A stretch of 64,000 nt of DNA from assembly GCA_037952775.1 (NCBI GenBank), contig JBANAY010000003.1, positions 9,982,001-10,046,000 of the forward strand, read 5' to 3'. Position 1 is the first letter of the stretch; each line of letters begins with the position of its first letter. The translations under genes were made by a program, and so were the position numbers. The notes beneath the pieces are model-generated. The model saw only the letters and a list, made by a program, of their open reading frames with translations, did not search any database and was not told where the DNA came from. The DNA comes from Clonostachys chloroleuca. Taxonomy: Eukaryota > Ascomycota > Sordariomycetes > Hypocreales > Bionectriaceae. This document shows positions 34,544 to 45,518 of this stretch, piece after piece.

Positions 34544-35198
34544 GAAGACTAGACCAAGATCCGAGCCTTGAAATCCTTGAGGGTTTTTCTCGCACTGTTC
34601 AACCAGCGTCTTCACCGTATCAAGCGCATGGATAGATACCTTACCTAATAATTTCAATCATCAATATGCACTTCTTATATCATTGCCAAGTTGCTATCAT
34701 CAGAGGGTGTGTGAAGTAAAGACAGCTGAGCTCAGCTAAGAAAGAAGAAAGAAAGTAGGATAACAACATGGGTCAGCAAGCAGGGTCTGTGCTTCGTAGG
34801 ATTGCATATGCTTGTACATTAGAGGCGGACTAAGATCCCAGGACCAGCTGGTGTTGGGGGGTGGGCAGAGTAGATAAATGTGCTCTATTCTGCGCAATAC
34901 CCACGTTTCCCGTATTACAAATGCGCCTATTTTCGAGCCGTTGGATCAAATTGCCAAGAAAGGGCGTCGTCAACGTACCAATCCAGATCTTCGGTGCTGG
35001 CTGGCAATGGGCTGCTCTTCTCCTTCCGGAGATGTTCGGATGGATCATGTTACGATGGAGCAAGAGCACCCCACGAGTTCAGCATGGATGAGATGATACA
35101 TGCCGAGGTCCGCCGGGTCTAGTATGTATAGATACAAAATGGTCCTACTCTGCGACAAGATGAACATCCATTGCGTCCATTGGAGGTAATATTGAGTT
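34544..35198. other. intergenic: promoter of acetyltransferase-like gene
   Basis: This 655-bp stretch contains an adjacent direct repeat GAGCAAGAGCAC (35058-35069) about 130 bp before the next ATG, which is two TGCTC boxes on the minus strand. No gene is recognised. Confidence 0.4.
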
Positions 35199-36675
35199 AT
35201 GGCGGACGTTCACGCCCTTCCAAAGCTGCGGCCCCTTGGTAATAGAAACGCTCAGCCCAGTCTAAACCAAAATGCAGTACTGATTGTTGTTGATCCATAG
35301 GCAAGCTCGAGCAAGTTTCGGCAACCTGCCACCATCTCGGCTTCTACAACAATGTTGGTGTTTCTGCCCATTACAAGCTCTCTGGAGGCTCCGTGGCCAG
35401 CCTTAGAGATCTCATTTATAGAGCATTAGCCAGCGTGGTCCGTGATCATCGCATTCTTTCAGCGATTCCAGTTGACGAGGGGAGTCCTGAATCATACTTC
35501 GCCTCGCTTCCATCAGTCAACCTTGATCGTGCTATTCAGATCTTAGAACGAGAAGCTCCTCTAAGTGACCCAAAAGAAAGCGAAGACAAAGAACTCGACG
35601 CCCTACTGCAGAGCTGGCACAATACCTCTTTCAAGTCCGAGTACGGAACTTTACCTTTCTGGCGTTTACTCGTATTGAAACCACCCGGTAAGCAGACCGA
35701 GTTTACTGCCTCGTTCATCTTTCACCATGCCGTTGGTGATGGACTCTCGGGCATCGTCTTTCACAGAGCATTTCAAGCCGCGTTGGATACCTTCCAGGGA
35801 AAGTCTTTCGATCTGCCACCTGAACGATACATTGATTCCAACACTGGCTCACTTCTCCCACCTCTCGAGGATTTACATCCTTTACCAATAAACAAAAACC
35901 ATGCTCCTCCTCCAGTCAATGCAGCGCTGAAAGAATGGACGGGGGCTCAAGTTCTCCCTCCTCCATGCCACACCAATTACAGGTCACTTTACGTCTCACC
36001 ACACCACACCAAGGTTTTCAGTCAGGAATCCAAGAAGAGGGGGTGTCCATAACCGCTTCCATCTCCTCGACGATTGGTGCCGTCCTCTTCAGTATCCTTC
36101 CACCAGATATCGAAGCGATCAAGTGCCTCATTCCCGTCAGCTTGCGACCCTGGCTCAAGTTTCCAGGTGGTACTGCTAACGACGCAATCGGGACGTACAT
36201 CGACGCCTTCAAGGTCCAGCTCACACGTGACGACCTAGGTGCCGAGAGTCCACAGACATGGCACGCGGCTACGAAGGTATCACAAGGCATACATCATTAC
36301 GTCCACGGGAATCTTTCGCCTTCGGGGGAACCTTACACAGAGGTTGCCATATTCAGGAATATTCCAGACCTTTCCGTCGTGTTCCATTCCTTGATTGGCT
36401 CTGACCGCGCAGCTGCCTACGAAGTCTCAAACCTGGGGATCTTCTCCGGCTCCCGGAAGGCCGATGCCGGCTACACCCTCGGATCGTGGGAAGTAGGCCG
36501 CGTGACCTTTAGCCGAAGCACCGTTGTCTCAGGGTGTGCGGTTACAATGAGTGTCGTCACCGGCGGTGATGGGGGGATGACCATCGGTTTCAGTTGGCAG
36601 CAGGGCGTTGTCGAGGATGATCTTGTGGAACGCCTCATCCACGGCGTTGCCACCGAGCTTGAGGCGTACGTCTAG
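35199..36675 (+). CDS. alcohol acetyltransferase-like acyltransferase, frame broken
   Basis: This is a CoA-dependent acyltransferase of the alcohol acetyltransferase (AATase) family, in the same fold class as condensation domains. Exons are 35199-35238 and 35301-36675; the intron rejoins RPL/GKLEQVSATCHHLGFYNN, the usual family start. The catalytic motif FIFHHAVGDGLSG carries H156 and D160. Later family text is HTNYRSLYVSPHHT, then in another frame VSITASISSTIGAVLFS, CLIPVSLRPWL and SNLGIFSG. The frame changes at a run of five G (36039-36043); one missing base would explain it and gives a length of about 471 residues divisible by three. Position next to the pump and the isocyanide synthase suggests a tailoring role. 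Confidence 0.75.
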
Positions 36676-38798
36676 TGATTTTTGCGAAGCCAATCCTATG
36701 ATGAATTCATACGTCTAGCCATTGAAGACACTCCAGGATGATACCATCGGCAGGATCTTTGTTGGTGCTCCCATATGTGCTCTCAATGAAAGGTTGCGAG
36801 GCTGAGGCAAAGCCATTATTAGTCAGAGTAATACAGTGCCACACGCTCTAAGTTGTCCAATACATTGGCATACGCAATCCTTTTTCATGCATCTTATCTT
36901 ACGGAGGCATTAATGTGACACGTGGTTTGGATGTGCTACACGGGACTTTGAAAGCTTCATGGTCTGACATCTCCTTACTTGAGTGTTTCAAGACGCGTGG
37001 CTGTGCCTGTTCTATTGTAAGACTCAGCCCACATATTTGACCGTCCTGTGACATGTGAACTGTTATCTGGCTGACAGCTTGTGCATGCAATACATGAAAT
37101 GCAGACTTACCTTTTTCAAGTACTATCCTTGGATTTACTTTTAACCCCTAAGCTTCTGGGTAGCTACTTCTACAAGGTCTGTAAGTGTTTCTAGTTGGTG
37201 TAGATGAGGAATCTTAGAATATCTAATCAACATTGAGTCTTAAATAACTACTGCATGGATAATTATCAGTTTTATTTACGCTGGAGCTCATCGGCCGGCA
37301 TAGCACCCTTGATTAACATAAACCCCGATTACTCTCCTTTTTTCTATTTCAAAACCGTTCTTCTCTGCCTAAGAAATAGTGAATATCCCTGATCAATCCT
37401 CATAATTGATGACTTCGTCACTTGATTTAGTTTTCCCGACTAGCTGGGTACATATAACATTGAACAATCTGTTTCTTCTCTTCTTCGATGCTCAAGGCTT
37501 CTTCTCTCCTATGAATGTAATTTTGTTGTGAAAAGAAGAGTACCAGCGAATCCTCTCCACCTTCTTCTAGAATTAAACATGAAGCTTACTAGCCGCTACA
37601 TTCTCATTTTCACCCTCCATTTTCACCCTCAAAAGGCATTGGCTTTTCCTCAACCATTCTACTTAGACCGCAACAACTAGTGATAACACCTACTCTCCAG
37701 TTTATGTATATTTCTAACCTCAGCACGCTATTAATCTCGTCCCAGATAGGCCTAAAAGATTGCATTGCTTTTATTCTAGATACTAAATTATCCAGCTTAT
37801 CTTCATTCTCACCAGCATAGCTGCCTGGTAGGACAGAACACGAATTTCTTCATGGACTTCTTATCTTGATATACCACTAACGGCAACCGTTTTGATAACG
37901 CTCTTTCTAAGTCATTTCCTATATTTCCGAATCTTATTTGCAGCTAGTGCTAAGACTTGTTAGATCCGACACGCTGTTGAATCCCGTGGTGCTCGGTGGA
38001 GGCTGCAGTTAGGACGACTGGGCACATTTTGGTCAGATCACTGTTCCGATAGGCCATCCCTCGAAAGAGGTCAAAACTCATCTCAGTTTATGAAGTCAAC
38101 GTTGAGTTAATAAACCCTATGGCTGAAAGCAGTCGAGTACACATGTACAGACATCCGTCTCGTATCTAAAGGCTTAAGTACTAGGAACCCTATCAAATCT
38201 TCCAAAAGCGAAGAGATGAAATCATTTTCCAATCTGTCGAGTGAATGATGAATGTGGCCCGAGGAAAGAAATCATGGCCGTACACAGATTGCCCCCAGAG
38301 TAAAGTCGATTTAAAGGAGCCTAATTATATATATTAGCTTAACAACCAACTTACTTCAAACATTTGGGTTTTATCAACTATGCTTCTAGAAACCAAAGCC
38401 ATTTCTAAGGCTTCGTGTGCGTAATATCATACTTGTCAATAACGGACGGCTTTTTCATTTGAGTCGAGAACATTGGAAGCTTCGAAAACCAAAAATTTAG
38501 CGCACTATTCCGGGATGAAACGAAGAGAAATCTAACAAAGCCCATACAGTCTGTTTCAAGACTTTTTTTCCTCCCTCTCTGACTGATTTACAATCTGACC
38601 GCTTTGATGACACGCTCGGAACGAGCTGATTTGAGCAGATATTTGCATAGCTGTGGAGCCTCCAAGAATTCGCAACCTGCTTACTCTGCGTTTTGACAAT
38701 CATCCTCTATCCTTCCCTTCTTCAAGTGATGAGCAAACGGAATTACAATCCTTGCTCCCGGCATATTATTAATTGACAGTCTAATTCAGCATACAACG
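36676..38798. other. AT-rich stretch without recognised gene, ends in hydrolase promoter
   Basis: About 2.1 kb with frequent TA-rich runs and no open frame having a known motif. The last 70 bases before the hydrolase ATG contain TGAGCAAA (38730-38737) and CTTGCTCC (38751-38758). Confidence 0.4.
38730..38758. promoter_or_regulatory. inverted pair of TTGCTC boxes, possible copper-responsive element
   Basis: TGAGCAAA (reverse TTTGCTCA, an exact match to the yeast Mac1 consensus) faces CTTGCTCC across 13 bp, about 40-70 bp upstream of the hydrolase ATG. Pairing of such boxes is known to matter for Mac1 in yeast. Function here is an inference. Confidence 0.35.
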
Positions 38799-39842
38799 AT
38801 GTCGACAACTCCGATTCCATACTCCAAAGCGGCAGAGCTTGATCCTAGAATCAATACTCCCCGCCCAAAAATAGATGCAAGCCTTGTTGCCATTGTCGAT
38901 GCCTTTCCTCTTCCTGAGAAGCTGGATCTTGGGTTTATGAGAGGCGTTTCTGGTGGGGGCGATGAGGCAGCTGCGTTTGTCTGCAATGCGGACACGGTTC
39001 TCCAGAGTGCACCGCAGCTGAAACATGAGGAGCATTCTATCCGTGGGCCAAGCGGCGACAATCTCTTGTTATCGGTGTTTTCTCCTATCGAGCCCACGAA
39101 CTCTGCTCTTCCATGCCTTTATCATATACATGGGGGTGGGATGGTGGCCGGCGATCGCTTCAGCGGCGTCACCCAGCTGATTGAGCTCCTCAGAGACATC
39201 GAATGCGTGATAGTGTCCGTTGAATACCGTCTCGCCCCGGAGACTCGAGCACCTGGGCCAGCAGAGGATTGTTTTGCTGGACTTGTCTGGCTATCGAAGA
39301 ATGCCTCCACCTTGGGCATCAGCGAGTCAGAGGTTGTTGTGTGGGGGATATCTGGTGGTGGATGCCTGGCAGCTGCCACATGCCTGATGGCGCGTGATAG
39401 GAAGATCCCGAGGATTCCCATCAAGGGCCAGATGCTACTCTCTCCGATGCTGGACGACCGCTGCGACAGCATATCTGACAAGCAGTTTGAGTACAGCATC
39501 CCGTGGTGTGGAATCACGAACCGCATGGCGTGGGAATGTGTGCTGGGAGAGGAGCGCGGCAGTGCCAACATAACCCCATATCAGTCTCCATCACGAGCAA
39601 CGGATCTTTCGAATCTTCCTCCCACGTACGTGGACGCAGCCGAGTGTGAGGTGTTCCGTGATCAAGCAGTCAAGTTTGCAACAGACTTGTGGAGAGGCGG
39701 CTCAACATGCGAACTTCACGTCTGGCCAGGAGCCTTCCATTTATTTGATGGGATGGATAATCCAGATGTCCCGCTTATCCACAATGCATTCTTGGCGAAA
39801 CGTGCCTGGCTGAGAAGGATCATGGAGACACATTCAACTTGA
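38799..39842 (+). CDS. alpha/beta hydrolase (hormone-sensitive-lipase-like esterase)
   Basis: This is a single-exon gene of 347 residues for a carboxylesterase of the HSL/alpha-beta hydrolase-3 type. It shows the oxyanion-hole motif HIHGGGMV (HGGG at 111-114), VSVEYRLAPE, the nucleophile elbow WGISGGG (Ser near 185), LPPTYVDAAECEVFRD (acidic member of the triad, Glu284 or Asp288) and GAFHLFDG with the catalytic His near 314. No signal peptide is seen, so it is probably intracellular. It is isolated between two AT-rich stretches and may be the last gene of the isocyanide cluster; it could hydrolyse an ester formed by the acyltransferases. That role is inferred from position only. Confidence 0.9.
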   Translation: MSTTPIPYSKAAELDPRINTPRPKIDASLVAIVDAFPLPEKLDLGFMRGVSGGGDEAAAFVCNADTVLQSAPQLKHEEHSIRGPSGDNLLLSVFSPIEPTNSALPCLYHIHGGGMVAGDRFSGVTQLIELLRDIECVIVSVEYRLAPETRAPGPAEDCFAGLVWLSKNASTLGISESEVVVWGISGGGCLAAATCLMARDRKIPRIPIKGQMLLSPMLDDRCDSISDKQFEYSIPWCGITNRMAWECVLGEERGSANITPYQSPSRATDLSNLPPTYVDAAECEVFRDQAVKFATDLWRGGSTCELHVWPGAFHLFDGMDNPDVPLIHNAFLAKRAWLRRIMETHST

Positions 39843-42800
39843 AATTGGATTATCACCCCTTAGTCTGCAGAACTATGATGTCGACCCAATCTTTCAGGCC
39901 ATCAGATCTAGTTTGCCCGGAACCTGCATTTGGCTAGTTTCAACGTTTTTATCTCGATTAAAGTTAGCTAGAGTCAAGATGAACTATCATAGATATAGAA
40001 GAATCTTGGACGTACCGATTAGTTCACGTTCAAGGGGGTAATACATGCCATTGCATAGGCATTGAGACCCCTTTTTAAGTTCCAATCAATGCCATGGTTG
40101 GCCTGAATTTAGACTTGAGAGTGATACCCTCAGGATCGGTGAGCGAGTTGCAAAACCGTAAGCGCTAATATATATAGACTGTTCTAGCACCCTCCAAAGA
40201 AAGATTTATATTGATATTGGACTAAAGTTATATATAATAATAAAATATAATAATTTTAATAGTTCTATTATTAGTTAAAAAATATCTCAAATATTAACTT
40301 ACTACTTTTAATAGTAATCTAATAGTTAACAATTTTATACCAATGACTTACTTGTCCTTAGGATGAGCTGTTCGCGCAATAACTATTTAAGCCACCCTCT
40401 TTCACTTGGCTTCCTTCGGTTATAGTTTATGTAATATACTGATTATGCCTTATCCTTACCTCTCTTCTATCAAGCTCAAAACGGTTACTTAATTAGCTCT
40501 TAGTTATCTGTAGATACCTGGGTAGAGGAAAATAGTAAGTTGACAGGTTGTGATCTTCATGAAGTGATTGTGTCGAAATTCTAACCGATACTTGGCTCCA
40601 ATGAATCTATCTAGATACCAGCAGTGGAGTTCACAGCCTTAATAAGGGAACACCAACCGAGACTCAACAATATCCACTCGATCTTTAAAGAGTCCAAGAA
40701 AACCAGCGACAGTCTGGCCACCGCTACTTCAAACTTCACTGCCTTGCCTTCCCTCACAACGATGGGGAATGTGTTTGGGACATCACGTACGTCGAGCGGG
40801 TCTAAAGATCTCGGTGTGCTTTTGCAATCTATGGCTTTTGGCTTGAGCTGAGAAAGGTCCTCCTTTTACCCTTTTAGATATATATCTTTGCCGTTAACGA
40901 GAGGACTCACTTGCAGATCACACCTGTGAAGAATGGTCAAATTCGCTCGAATTCGCCTATCAAGTGTTGGCTCCGGTAAGTATCTTGCCTTCTAAATGTA
41001 CGTGGACGCTAACACTTATCCAGATTTTCTATGTTATTGATCCTAGGCGCATGGATGAATTCGTCCAAAAGTTTCTGTTAGATTGCTTGTCTACTTCATA
41101 TTTAGTAAATCCTAGGTAAGTAAAAACCAAATATAATCTCTTGTCACATTCCCTAGATAATTTAACACTGAAGCTACGAGAGTTTGTTATCCGTGCGTGT
41201 TTAGTAACCCTAATTTTTAAACGACAGGGGAGTAATAGATTGATAGGTGTCATTCTCGAGAAGCTAAATACACCTACTCCTAACCCTAAGTCTACACCCT
41301 AACTGTTGGTACGTAGACTTTCTGTTTCTCTTCGACTCTAATAGTTTGAAGCTATGTCAGAATCTAATAGATCAACATCGCACACGATTGGCGAAGTGAG
41401 GCAGACTTTGCGATCACGCTCAACTGGGGTCTACATACCATCCGTATCTCAAAAACCCGCAATAATACTGCTTTGCCTGAACTGAACTATCTGCGTGGCA
41501 GCAATGTAGGGCCTCCCCAAACTTGTCCCAAGAAAATAGCGTTGCTCATATACAGCCCCGCCTATTGCTTCAGTCAGTCATCAAGATTGAAGTAGTGTGC
41601 AAGCGGAAATGCAAGTAGAGGCTCCAACCCAACAGGTAAAAAGAAAATACATGGACTGGATCTCTGGGTAAATATGTTTGGACACTGACACCTGCTGCAG
41701 GTTTTAGATAATCATACGCTTCGCTCCTAACTGGAGTACTCTCCGCTCACCTGCTTAACTGCTGCAAAACCCTCCTTTTGTCCGCAGTCGGCAAGGAAGG
41801 CCTATGTAGCGAATTACTGAAAAGTTCAAGCGTCACGGGGCCAGAAACTAACGTATAACAATGGTATAGCCCTATCCACAAGAATTTCGGTAAGTTTGTA
41901 AACACAACGCTAGGCGGATGACGAGTTCAGCATGAAAGGGGGCTGGGCGAAAGCAGGCTCGATCAGATACTCTGATCAAACCTTCCAAAAGGCGGGTACG
42001 CTGACGGAAAGAAATGCAGGAAACATATCTTTACAAGCCTATTCAGTCGTAAGAAACACATGGGAAGTAGAAATACCTTTTTCATCTGCCTTCAGGAGAT
42101 ATTACTAACCTCCCCTCGGGATAGGCGAGTAGAACCACCACGGATTGGAGATGGGAAGGTTAATGCCAGGCAGGCTTCTGCTTAGACAGGTTAAGCCTTG
42201 TTCTTACCGGAGCTCCTATTCTTTCAAGGCCCCAAACCGGACCGGATGAATAGCGCTGCTGTGGGTTTCAGAGCCAACATGGGAACAAAGGAAAGGGTAT
42301 AAAGTTATTTCCAGGAAGGTTTTCTAATGAAGTTTGGCCCTTCAAATTAATATCTCCTATATGGAAAATCAGATATAGTTGAACTATATAAGGGAAATAA
42401 GAGGAATTTGTACTTTTCCCTCTTATATCGTGTATGACACGGTGATGCTTTCTATCCCAGGAGAGGGCTATAATATCAGCTACTTTATAAAGCCTACACT
42501 GCATTAGACCGCAGCTCACTTAGGGAACTTCCTAATGTAAAAACGAAACTCCTGACATTATTTTATTGAGTCTCTGTTTTCAAAGTAAAGAGAACGATCG
42601 GCGCCCTCCTATTCTTAAAGGAATCACTCCTATAGAATGGGAAGTAATAGTGCCAGTATCAGGTAAAGAGACAAGTGGAAGGCTCCATCTCCAAAGGGTG
42701 AAGAAATAGAGTAGACGCTAGCACTACGAAATATACACATTCTTTATCGAATGAGCATTGGGAATAAGTGATTCTATGCCCTTTTAGTCTCATCCAAAGA

Positions 42801-44448
42801 TCCCTAGCCGTAGAATATATTGGAAATCGCATGCATGTTGTTGATAACTCGTCGATCGAAATAGAACATTGGAAAATGAAAATCCAAGGCTAGAGAGTGA
42901 GGGGATCTTTTAGACGATCGCAGTTGAAGCCTTTCTAGGCCATCAGGGAACCAAAATTTTCTTACCACGTCTCTCCAAACACGTCCTTAATATCTATAGC
43001 TACGCCATCCAAACGTGGCTAACTTACAAGGCAGTCCTTGCGTAGCTCCTGGGTGGTTGTTGTAACATGATTCTATGCGATAGCTCTATACCGTGCAGTC
43101 AATTCTACATTTCCCCTCTCCGGGCGGCTCCCCAGCAGATAATTCATCCATTTCACCACAAATCATTAAACAGGAACACGACTGTGAAACAAAGCGTCTC
43201 AGCGTTACCTTTGATATGGTGTTCCAGATCTTGTGGAGTATCCTCTACTCCAGCAAAAGATATCAACGGCACATTAAGATAGTTCAGTATTCCAAAGCTG
43301 CGCAGGCCGCCCTATGACCCTGAGGCGGTAATATCAAGTTCATCGTCATTGAGCCACAGCTAAGAATGAAATCCCTTCAGTATGTCTTTAAGGGGTAACA
43401 AGGCCGCGATAGTATGGTCATAATCTATAATATCATCTTCTTCAATCGAGTCGTAAGAACCGCATTTTCAATTCCAGGCCAGTGTGTTCAAGTTCCGTGT
43501 TTTAGCAAGAATTTCTGTCTGGCAGCTTAGATAAAGCGATCCCACCTCAAGCGATAATAGGTGATCAATATCAGGCTCCCCTGCCGGTCATTGAAATACG
43601 GTTTGGTTTGATATGGTGACCACCAGATCTATCACAATCGGAAGGTAGGATAGACATAATCTATGAGGTCAAATATCCTCGCTTGATAGAAGCAATCATA
43701 CCCTCGGCTGGAAGAAGCATCCATGCTGCCTGCTCCCGACCTTATTTGATCAAGTTCATATCGATTATTCCAATGAAATTAGCTCAAATGCTACAATCTC
43801 CTAATACGTAACTGAAAAGGCATAAATAATACTATTCATGTGAAATCGAAGTGTTCGACCTCACCCTTCGTCCCATCGTGGCTACCCTATAGCCATGATC
43901 GATCTCCTCAGACGGGCAAGATGAAAAGCCCATTTCATCGTAGATCCGAAATCCAAATGATCAGGATATGAATTTCAATTTCCCTTTACTCTAGAATTGT
44001 ATTTATAAAGTCACACGTTGCGTTGTGGCGATACCGGCGATTATGTTCAACATGACCTCACACCCATTGACGATCAACTCTTGCCTAACAAGCGAAGCCA
44101 TCGAGCTACGAGATTCCTAAACGGGGCCGCATGTTCCTGGCTATTACAGATTCCTTAGATCATGATAAGGTGCCGAGAGTGCCTAATGCTAGTGCCAAGT
44201 CGGCCGCGCTCTGTCATAACTTACCAGCAATTTGCCATGCGCTATCAAGCTTGATTGGGTTTCGGCATCGACGGAGTCGACGTCATCGATCAACACGCAC
44301 AACTCCCATGCGGCATCTTTGCGCCGGCCACGGAATGGCGCAAAATAAAAGACGGGACAGAGTTCCTCTGATCTACACATTGCTTTCCTACGTCTACTCC
44401 TCTTACCTAGATATTTAGACCCAGAGACGGGTTTTGGATTTCGCGAGA
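39843..44448. other. 4.6-kb AT-rich gene desert
   Basis: The stretch contains strongly TA-rich patches (for example 40200-40340), many stop codons in all frames and no recognisable domain. This pattern is typical of old repeats decayed by repeat-induced point mutation, but I could not identify terminal repeats or a transposase. It separates the accessory block from the housekeeping genes that follow. Confidence 0.45.
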
Positions 44449-45518
44449 ATGGCGCCAAATGAGCTTCCCACCTTTGTGTTCAGCGATTATGTCAAGTTCT
44501 TTGGCGCCGGTGCCCTCGCGGCAACCTCAACGCACGCTGTAGGTTTTTATCCTCTGCGCTTCGACACTGCACGGCTCTTCTCATCCAGGGACTGACTATG
44601 ATCGTTTTTCCTTAGGCGGCGACACCAATTGATGTCGTCAAGACCCGTATCCAGGTCGACGATGCCCTGAAAGGCTACAACATGGTCCGAGCAGCCCGCC
44701 AAATCGTCTCGAAAGAAGGCGCGGCAGCACTGCTCACGGGCTTCGGGCCAACCGCGATGGGGTACCTCGCCCAGGGCGGCGCCAAGTTCGCCGGCTACGA
44801 GTTCTTCAAGAAGCAGTACATCTCGCTGGCGGGCGGGATCGACAAGGCCGTCGACCGCCGAACGGCTGTATACCTGGGGGCCAGCGCCACGGCCGAGTTC
44901 TTCGCCGACATCCTGCTCTGCCCGCTCGAGGCCACAAGGATCCGCCTCGTGTCGCAGCGCGGGTATGCCAGCGGCCTGACGACCGGCTTCGCCCGCATGG
45001 CGCGCGAGGAAGGGCTGAGGGGGTTCTACTCCGGGTTCGTGCCTCTGCTATTCAAGCAGGTGCCCTTCGCCGTGGGCCAGTTCTCCGTGCACGAGGCCGT
45101 CAACGAGGTGATATTCCGCGCCATGGGCCCGGAGCGAAAGGCAAAGCTCAGCAAGCTCGAGTCTACGGGGGTTGAGCTCACCTCCGGCCTCGCAGCGGGT
45201 GCCGCGGCCGCTGTACTGTCGCATCCTGCCGACACGCTCCTCTCGGCTATCAACAAGGGCGCTGGGGATCCGAAACAGGGAGCGACAAGTCGCATGTTCC
45301 AGCTTGCGCGGGAGTTTGGACCCAAGAAGCTGTTAACATCTGGCCTCGGCCCACGATTGGTAAGATACGATGCCCATCTATACCCTAATGAGGAGGAATG
45401 CTAAGCGGTTTAGGTGATGACATGTGCACTTGTGTCTGGCCAATTCGTAATATACGCTCAGTGCAAGGCGTTGACAGGCGCCCCTGCGAGCATCGAGATA
45501 CACAAAGAATCATCGTAG
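44449..45518 (+). CDS. mitochondrial phosphate carrier (Mir1/Pic2 family)
   Basis: This is a six-helix inner-membrane carrier of about 312 residues that imports phosphate into the matrix; yeast Pic2 also carries copper. There are three exons, 44449-44538, 44616-45359 and 45414-45518. Carrier signatures are TPIDVVKTRIQVDD, CPLEATRIRLVSQ and a third repeat with SHPADTLLSAINKG. Phosphate-carrier-specific text includes LLTGFGPTAMGYLAQGGAKF and PFAVGQFSVHEAVNE. The last exon restores the usual C-terminus: RL/VMTCALVSGQFVIYAQCK, ending GAPASIEIHKESS. Without that splice the protein would end early in an atypical tail. It marks the return to conserved genes. Confidence 0.92.

Noticed and set aside
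36045..36094. Intron in the acetyltransferase to bypass the frame break
   Set aside because: No acceptable donor, and it would delete the conserved segment after the break.
41272..41302. Telomere-like CCTAACCCTAA words
   Set aside because: Only one to two imperfect units; no array.
44070..44112. Faint tRNA-like sequence on the minus strand
   Set aside because: No proper B box and no matching acceptor stem.
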